A stretch of DNA of 11,310 nt. It comes from CAKUFA01 sp963627465. Its GTDB lineage: Bacteria; Bacillota; Clostridia; Christensenellales; Aristaeellaceae. The position numbers and the translations under genes were made by a program. The first letter of the stretch is position 1, and every line of letters starts with the position of its first letter. Below, in pieces: positions 6,859 through 11,310 of the stretch. The notes beneath the pieces were generated by a model that did not search any database, was not told where the DNA came from, and saw only the letters and a list, made by a program, of their open reading frames with translations. The stretch lies in the NCBI GenBank assembly GCA_963627465.1, contig CAVGBO010000056.1, forward strand, positions 1 through 11,310, written 5' to 3'.

Positions 6859-8090
6859 TGGGTCTGGTACGTTATCTGCCCACGCCTTCGGATCGGATGG
6901 GCATTTTGTGGAGCTTGCTGACGGTGGATGGCAGCGTGATTCTGGAGTACGGTCCTGCAGGCACCACCCACTTCAGCATGAGCCTGTACGGCGAGCTGGG
7001 GGTTGACCAGCAGAATCGCCTCTTTACCACCCACATGAGCGAGGACGACGTGGTCATGGGGGATGTGAGCCGACTGGAAAAGGCACTGGTGGAGGTTGAT
7101 GAAGCCTATCATCCCCAGGTGATCTTCGTGGTGGCTTCCTCCATCTCTGCCGTGATTGGCACGGACTTGAAGGGCGTATGCGCCTACATGCAGGAGCGAG
7201 TCAAGGCACGGCTGATTGCCTTCGAACAGGGCGGCTTCCGTGGGGATTACAGCGTAGGCATTCAGGAAGCCTATCGGCTGCTGGCACAGGATGTGGTGGA
7301 GGAAAAGACGCAGGCAAGCGGCAATACTTACAACATTCTGGGTGCATCGGCAGGATGCTTCCGCATGAAGAGTGATGTGAACGAAATTCGTCGTCTCATG
7401 CGTGAGGCTTTCGGCATGGAAATGAACGCCTGCCTTTGCATGGATACCAGCGTGGAGAAAATCGCCAATGCAGGGGATGCAGTGCTGAATCTGGTGCTCC
7501 GGGAAGAGGCTGTGCCTGCTGCAAAAATCATGGAGAGCAAGTGCGGTACGCCTTATTTGCAAGGCGCACCCTACGGCTATGCCGGCACGCTGAACTGGCT
7601 GGAAGCCGTGGGCGCAAAGTTGGGCAAGACTGTCGCCATGCCGCTGAAGATGGAGCTGAAGAAGCGTGCCATGGAGGTATCCCAGTATCGGATGTACGGC
7701 ATGATGCTGAAGGAATTCAAGCCTCAGGTGGCAATCTTCAGCGATGCTCCTGTAGTGGAGGGCTTGAGCAGCTTCATGGGGGAGATTGGCTTCCCGGTGA
7801 AGCAGAAGATTAGCCGCCACAGCCTGCGCCTGTATGCAGTTCCGGCGGAAGATTTGAAGTATCTGCCGGATGAAAAGGATCGCATCGACATCATGAAGTC
7901 GCTGCATCACACCTTGGTGTTGGCGGATGATGTGAGCAAACGTCTGCTGGCAGGGGACAACACCTATCTGCGGGTTAGCATGCCCTTGGTGGATGGTGCG
8001 CAAATTGCTACCCACATGCCCTTGATGGGACCCCGGGGAGCGGATTACATCTTGGAAACAGTGGAAGATTATCTGAATACACTGCGGTAA
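6858..8090 (+). CDS. NifK-like subunit of a nitrogenase-type reductase, lacking P-cluster cysteines
   Basis: A 410-residue nitrogenase component 1 family protein, presumed partner of the D-like subunit. Family landmarks: EYGPAGTTHF (30-39, equivalent to NifK HGSQGC), SEDDVVMGD (61-69, like NifK TEDAAVFGG) and SSISAVIGTDL (94-104, like TTCMAEVIGDDL). The three P-cluster cysteines (70, 95 and 153 in Azotobacter NifK) fall on Ser11, Thr36 and Ser95 by eye; the first cysteine of the whole protein is Cys108. BchB contributes an Asp as a fourth cluster ligand, but the matching position here appears to be Thr36. There is no BchB-like C-terminal extension. The ribosome site is AAAGGAGG, and the ATG overlaps the previous stop by one base, which favours equimolar synthesis. 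It is probably the non-ligating or substrate-binding half of a heterodimer or heterotetramer. Confidence 0.88.
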   Translation: MGLVRYLPTPSDRMGILWSLLTVDGSVILEYGPAGTTHFSMSLYGELGVDQQNRLFTTHMSEDDVVMGDVSRLEKALVEVDEAYHPQVIFVVASSISAVIGTDLKGVCAYMQERVKARLIAFEQGGFRGDYSVGIQEAYRLLAQDVVEEKTQASGNTYNILGASAGCFRMKSDVNEIRRLMREAFGMEMNACLCMDTSVEKIANAGDAVLNLVLREEAVPAAKIMESKCGTPYLQGAPYGYAGTLNWLEAVGAKLGKTVAMPLKMELKKRAMEVSQYRMYGMMLKEFKPQVAIFSDAPVVEGLSSFMGEIGFPVKQKISRHSLRLYAVPAEDLKYLPDEKDRIDIMKSLHHTLVLADDVSKRLLAGDNTYLRVSMPLVDGAQIATHMPLMGPRGADYILETVEDYLNTLR

Positions 8091-8105
8091 GAAGGAGAAG
8101 GTAAA

Positions 8106-8660
8106 ATGAAAGTACAGGTTGTTTATTCCAGCCTTTCCGGCTGCACCCGCCGCCTGGCGGAGGGCATCTATAACGCCCTGAATGTGGAAGAAAAATCCAT
8201 CCATAACCTTGCCGATGGTGAACCCGTGCTGGACGGCGATGTGGTGCTCCTAGGCTACTGGGTGGACAAGGGTGGCCCCAACGCTGCCATGAAGGCTTTC
8301 ATGGAAAAGGTGGAGGGCAAGAAGGTGGGGCTGTTCAGCACCCTGGCTTACTGGGCAGACTCCACTCACGGCCATCAGACCATTGTGAACGGTGCTGAGC
8401 TGGTGAAGGAAAAGAATGTGCTTCTGGGCGGCTATGTGTGCAACGGTTGCATGTCCCAGGAGATGATTCAGCACTTCCGTGCGGCAGGTGCTTCCGGTCC
8501 TCACAGTGCTTCTCCTGAAAGTGAAGCCCGGTGGGAAGTGATGGCCAACCATCCTACGGCTTGTGAAATCGCCTTGGGTGCAGAGCGGTTCAATGAGCGG
8601 CTGAAGCTGCTGAATCTGCTGGAAGAACGTGGATTGGCCTATACCCCTGTTCGGTTCTAA
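8106..8660 (+). CDS. Flavodoxin-family protein, candidate electron donor
   Basis: A 184-residue flavodoxin-fold protein. The FMN phosphate loop is at residues 8-15 (SSLSGCTR) after the first strand MKVQVVY. A second strand, DVVLLGYWVDKGGP (45-58), and a third, KKVGLFSTLAYWADS (72-86), supply the other flavin-facing loops. A CxxC (112-115, in YVCNGCMS) and a C-terminal helical segment (about 120-175) extend it beyond a minimal flavodoxin. This fits the Flavodoxin_3-like group of longer anaerobe proteins rather than the classic 140-residue form. AAGGAGAAGG lies before the ATG, 15 bases after the K-like stop. Being last in the operon, it most likely carries electrons to the NifH-like protein, though it might instead act directly on the product. 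The terminator follows at once. Confidence 0.88.
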   Translation: MKVQVVYSSLSGCTRRLAEGIYNALNVEEKSIHNLADGEPVLDGDVVLLGYWVDKGGPNAAMKAFMEKVEGKKVGLFSTLAYWADSTHGHQTIVNGAELVKEKNVLLGGYVCNGCMSQEMIQHFRAAGASGPHSASPESEARWEVMANHPTACEIALGAERFNERLKLLNLLEERGLAYTPVRF

Positions 8661-8669
8661 TAATACATG

Positions 8670-8717
8670 AAAAAACCAGCGGCCATGGATGTTACTATCC
8701 GTGACCGCTGGTTTTTT
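8670..8717. terminator. Bidirectional intrinsic terminator
   Basis: CCAGCGG (8676-8682) pairs with CCGCTGG (8705-8711). After a single C/A mismatch, CATGGAT (8684-8690) pairs with ATCCGTG (8697-8703) around a 6-base loop. An A-run (8670-8675) and a T-run (8712-8717) flank the stem, giving a U-tail on either strand. It lies between the stop of the flavodoxin gene (8660) and the stop of the convergent gene (8736), so it serves both operons. Confidence 0.93.
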
Positions 8718-8735
8718 ATGGAGTTGAAGAAAAAC

Positions 8736-9407
8736 TTACGCCTCCGTGTGCTGAAGTCCGTGAACAAAAGCAATGGGGTCAATGAAGCTGAAATGTACCT
8801 TCTGCAATTCACTCCGGGGAAAGGTAACAGACAGCAGCAGTTTGTCCTCCTGCATCGCCTTTACCTGCACAGCGGATACAGGCAGCAAGGCTAGCAGATC
8901 CCGTGCAATGCGCAGGGACATGCCGCACAGGTACCGCTCCTTGGCTTCTTCCGTACCTTCCAAGTAGGAAGGCAACACCTGAAAGGCGGCAGACAGAAGG
9001 TCGCTGCTGTCTGCTGCGGCTTCAATGCTCCGGGCAAAGGGCTGCAAATCCCCCAAGGGGTCAGCCCGATCCATCACCTGAAGATACGCTTCCGTGTCTC
9101 CGGCCAGCACAGCCTGTGCATGTTCGTGGAAGAATGCCCATAGTTGGGGGGATGTCATGCCGTCCGGACACTGGGCATTCACCAGCGCATCTGTCCAGTC
9201 CACCGTTTCATCGGCGGTTTTCCACAGCTGATCAAAGGACGGAAAGGCAAGGGGTTGCACCGTTTCAGGTGCATCGGTGTCTGGCAATGCTTTGGAAGGC
9301 ACGGCAACGGCAGGCGTGCCCCATAAATCTTCGGCCACCTGTGCCAGGCTTCGCACGCCCTGCACACCGGCTTTTCCCAGCCGTACGCTTTTTATGGAAT
9401 CAGGCAT
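8736..9407 (-). CDS. Conserved-looking hypothetical protein, partner of the AAA+ ATPase
   Basis: A 223-residue protein I do not recognise. It starts with a basic stretch (SIKSVRLGKAGVQGVRS), then a Pro/Ala-rich acidic linker (about 31-55), an aromatic-rich region (DQLWKTADETVDW, PQLWAFFHEH), and a helical middle. The C-terminal part (about 150-223) alternates helix and strand, with RYLCGMSLRIARDLLALLP, and ends in a probable beta segment. No signal peptide, membrane helix or catalytic motif is visible. The start at 9407 is supported by GGAGGAGGAAG just upstream, and it overlaps the stop of the AAA+ gene by 8 bases, which implies coupled translation and a shared job, perhaps as adaptor or substrate of the ATPase. 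The open frame extends to 9473, inside the ATPase gene, without such a site. It is the last gene of the minus-strand unit and ends at the shared terminator. Confidence 0.78.
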   Translation of the reverse strand: MPDSIKSVRLGKAGVQGVRSLAQVAEDLWGTPAVAVPSKALPDTDAPETVQPLAFPSFDQLWKTADETVDWTDALVNAQCPDGMTSPQLWAFFHEHAQAVLAGDTEAYLQVMDRADPLGDLQPFARSIEAAADSSDLLSAAFQVLPSYLEGTEEAKERYLCGMSLRIARDLLALLPVSAVQVKAMQEDKLLLSVTFPRSELQKVHFSFIDPIAFVHGLQHTEA

Positions 9408-11292
9408 GGTCTTCTTCCTCCTCCAAATGGCAGTGAATGCAGGGGGGATTGGCTGCTGTATCAAAGCGGTCAATGGTTACACGAGCATTTTCCAACACGC
9501 CGTGGTCAAACAGCCACCGGGATAGGGGATTGATCAGCAGGCTTTCCACCTGATTCCCTACGCCACGGCCGCCATTGGACAAATCCGCCAGTGCTGCTTG
9601 TCGCAGCTGGTCGTAGGCTTCCTCCGGCACGGTGATGCGGATGGACTTCTGCTCCTCCATGCGGCGGATAATCTTGTTCACCTGAGCACGGAGAATTGCT
9701 TCTCCGGCTTCCTGACGGATAAAGTCGAACACCACAATGTTCTCGCCAATCCGGTTCAGAATTTCCGGGCGGCCAAGCTCCAGTTTGAAGTAATCCTCAA
9801 TGGCACTGCGGACGGCCTTGGTCACATGATCATAATCCATGTCCATGGTCACGTTGGCGTGGCGCTTGCCCAAGGCATCCTTCACATAAATGCCAAGATT
9901 GCTGGTGAAGATGATGATGGTTTCGGAAAAATAGACCGTGTTGCCCTGACCATCCGTCATCCGGCCGTCCTCCAGAATTTGCAGGAACTTGTCCAGTATG
10001 CTGGTGTGGGCTTTTTCGATTTCATCAAATAGAAGAATCGAGAAGGGATTCTTCTTCACGGCGTTGGTCAGCTGACCGCCGGCTTCGTAGCCTACATAGC
10101 CAGGGGGTGCACCCATCAGCTTCTGGTCGGAATGGCTTTGGCCATACTCGCTCATATCAAAGCGAATGCAGCAGGATTCGTCTCCGAAGAGCTTCTCTGC
10201 CAGTGCCTTGGCGGTTTCCGTTTTGCCCGTGCCCGTAGGACCTGCAAAGAAGAGCACGCCCTTGGGCTTGGCGGTGGAGGAGCTGGACAGGCCGTTCATG
10301 CCGGTGACGGCACGCTTCACCACGTCCATGGTTCGCTCCAGTGCCGCATCTTGCCCTTTGATGCGCTTCTCAAAGTCGGCTTTGGCGGTGCGGAGACTTT
10401 CCAAGGATAGGGTGCGCCAGGGATTTTCCTTAATGCCGTACTTGTATAGATCCACAATCTGGGTCAAATCCCGAATGGGGGTGGCTTCCCGCTTGCTCAA
10501 GCGGCGCATGGCATCCAGGTCGGTAAAGGTCATGCCGTCCGTCAGTCCCACCAGCTTGTCCTGCAGGCGTTCCAGCTCATCGGGATGATCCTTGTAGTAG
10601 GGAATATCCGTGCGATACACCGTGCTGTCAAAGAAGGTAGCGAAGGCAGGCCCGGTAATCAGACGACGGCGTTCCTCCCGATCCGGAGCGTCCAGATGAA
10701 TGGACTTGCACACGGGATTGTTCAGATACAGCCACGTCGGAAGATCATTCAGCTTGTTCACCAGCAGCACCAGCACGTTCTGCATTTTGCCCTGAGGTGT
10801 ACGCACCGTGGAGGCACTCATGGCAGACTGCATCAGCAGGTTAAAGCTGTTGATGTCCTGCTGATCCATCCGATCTGGGGAAATGATGTAGTGCCCGGCC
10901 ATTTCCATAACGATGGCAACGGCACTGCTTTGCTGACTCATGGCACGGCGAACAATGTTGGGAGCAGTGTCGGCACTGTTCCCCTTGAACTCGGCCGGTA
11001 TGGCACCCTGCTTGCATTCACTGCCGGTCAGGGTGGCAAACTTCTCCGTCATGCCGCTTTCGTAGGGGTTCATAAAGCCGACAAGGTTGGAGTAAAACAC
11101 CACCTGATCATAGCCCATATCCCGGAAGAAGCCATGGAGATAATGGGGAAGGGAGGTCAGCGTATCCTCGCCCAAAGATCCCGGCACAGGGTACCGGTAT
11201 TGATCCAGTACATTGCCCTCAAGAATCAGCATGGGTTTTAGCCCGCAGAAAAGCTCCAGCTCCCGGTGCCACTTGGAAATCAATGCTTCCAT
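9400..11292 (-). CDS. ClpA/ClpB-type AAA+ ATPase with a degenerate first ATPase domain
   Basis: A 630-residue AAA+ protein. The C-terminal module is a complete Clp/Hsp100-type D2 domain: Walker A GPTGTGKTE (351-359), pore loop GYVG (398-401), Walker B LLFDEIEKAH (420-429), sensor 1 TSN (463-465), arginine-finger region GRPEILNRI (507-515) and sensor 2 GGRG (574-577). The first 290 residues look like an AAA fold that has lost its P-loop: the strand MLILEGNVLD (21-30) is followed by no GxxGxGK, and AVAIVMEMAGH (124-134) replaces Walker B. There is no ClpB N-domain, coiled-coil insert or ClpP-docking loop that I can recognise. The tail carries CIHCH and then an acidic run. The start at 11292 is chosen because AGGTGG is 7 bases upstream of this ATG and only 1 base from the ATG at 11298. 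Unfoldase or remodelling activity is likely; the target is unknown. Confidence 0.88.
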   Translation of the reverse strand: MEALISKWHRELELFCGLKPMLILEGNVLDQYRYPVPGSLGEDTLTSLPHYLHGFFRDMGYDQVVFYSNLVGFMNPYESGMTEKFATLTGSECKQGAIPAEFKGNSADTAPNIVRRAMSQQSSAVAIVMEMAGHYIISPDRMDQQDINSFNLLMQSAMSASTVRTPQGKMQNVLVLLVNKLNDLPTWLYLNNPVCKSIHLDAPDREERRRLITGPAFATFFDSTVYRTDIPYYKDHPDELERLQDKLVGLTDGMTFTDLDAMRRLSKREATPIRDLTQIVDLYKYGIKENPWRTLSLESLRTAKADFEKRIKGQDAALERTMDVVKRAVTGMNGLSSSSTAKPKGVLFFAGPTGTGKTETAKALAEKLFGDESCCIRFDMSEYGQSHSDQKLMGAPPGYVGYEAGGQLTNAVKKNPFSILLFDEIEKAHTSILDKFLQILEDGRMTDGQGNTVYFSETIIIFTSNLGIYVKDALGKRHANVTMDMDYDHVTKAVRSAIEDYFKLELGRPEILNRIGENIVVFDFIRQEAGEAILRAQVNKIIRRMEEQKSIRITVPEEAYDQLRQAALADLSNGGRGVGNQVESLLINPLSRWLFDHGVLENARVTIDRFDTAANPPCIHCHLEEEEDHA

Positions 11293-11310
11293 CTGCATCC
11301 CACCTTTTAT

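Noticed and set aside
1044..8090. True molybdenum or alternative nitrogenase for N2 fixation
   Set aside because: No FeMo-cofactor Cys/His ligands in the D-like protein, no P-cluster cysteines in the K-like protein, and no nifB, nifE or nifN in the window.
5563..8090. Naming the enzyme as CfbCD or methylthio-alkane reductase
   Set aside because: The families are related, but CfbD is a single D-type subunit and the K-like subunit here lacks cysteines. Without an alignment or tree, an exact assignment would be guesswork.
6699..8204. Minus-strand open frame of 501 codons opposite the K-like gene
   Set aside because: It spans the ends of two real genes and has a His-rich, domain-free translation; a codon-bias shadow.
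8667..8894. Small plus-strand open frame after the flavodoxin gene
   Set aside because: It begins inside the terminator hairpin and runs antisense through the convergent gene.
9424..9438. c-type heme site (CxxCH) in the AAA+ protein
   Set aside because: The protein has no export signal and c-type heme attachment occurs outside the cytoplasm, so the pattern is probably chance or a metal site.
10585..11241. Plus-strand open frame of 218 codons opposite the AAA+ gene
   Set aside because: Wholly antisense to a motif-complete AAA+ protein and without recognisable content.
1..11310. CRISPR arrays, insertion sequences, tRNA or rRNA genes
   Set aside because: No regularly spaced repeats, transposase-like proteins, terminal inverted repeats or recognisable RNA gene sequences were seen.

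Overview
The window looks like a chromosomal stretch of a strict anaerobe, most likely a gut or rumen type Clostridia/Firmicutes. The grounds are strong AGGAGG-type ribosome sites, a clostridial-looking signal peptide, dense same-strand operons and moderately high G+C judged by eye. This assignment is an inference; no rRNA or other phylogenetic marker is present.

Layout. At the left end (42-785, minus strand) lies an AraC-family regulator. It is separated by a 258-base control region from a seven-gene plus-strand operon (1044-8660). The operon order is: a NifH-like iron protein, a secreted substrate-binding protein made of two tandem copies of the same domain, a FecCD-type permease, its ABC ATPase, a NifD-like subunit, a NifK-like subunit and a flavodoxin-type protein. 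Genes overlap or abut, including a TAATG stop/start at the D/K junction, so this is almost certainly one transcription unit. A strong bidirectional terminator (8670-8717) closes it. From the right, a minus-strand pair converges on that terminator: a ClpA/ClpB-type AAA+ ATPase (9400-11292), whose stop overlaps the start of an unrecognised 223-residue protein (8736-9407).

How the operon may work. The NifH-like protein keeps the P-loop and both [4Fe-4S] cysteines. The NifD-like subunit keeps the three N-terminal cluster cysteines but has neither the Cys nor the His that holds FeMo-cofactor. The NifK-like subunit has lost all three P-cluster cysteines; by eye the positions hold Ser, Thr and Ser. 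This is therefore not a nitrogenase. It resembles the group IV/tetrapyrrole branch (BchLNB, CfbCD, methylthio-alkane reductase) but matches none of these fully. Interleaving with a FecBCD/BtuFCD-type importer suggests that the cell imports a compound (a metal-tetrapyrrole, corrinoid, heme or siderophore is plausible) and reduces it with an ATP-driven two-component reductase fed by the flavodoxin. The substrate is not determinable from the sequence.

Control. Two good sigma-70 promoters face each other between the regulator and the operon, so their transcripts would overlap by about 50 nt. A pair of 17-bp-spaced GTTAGT direct repeats and a small palindrome lie exactly in that overlap. This is the likely AraC-type operator.
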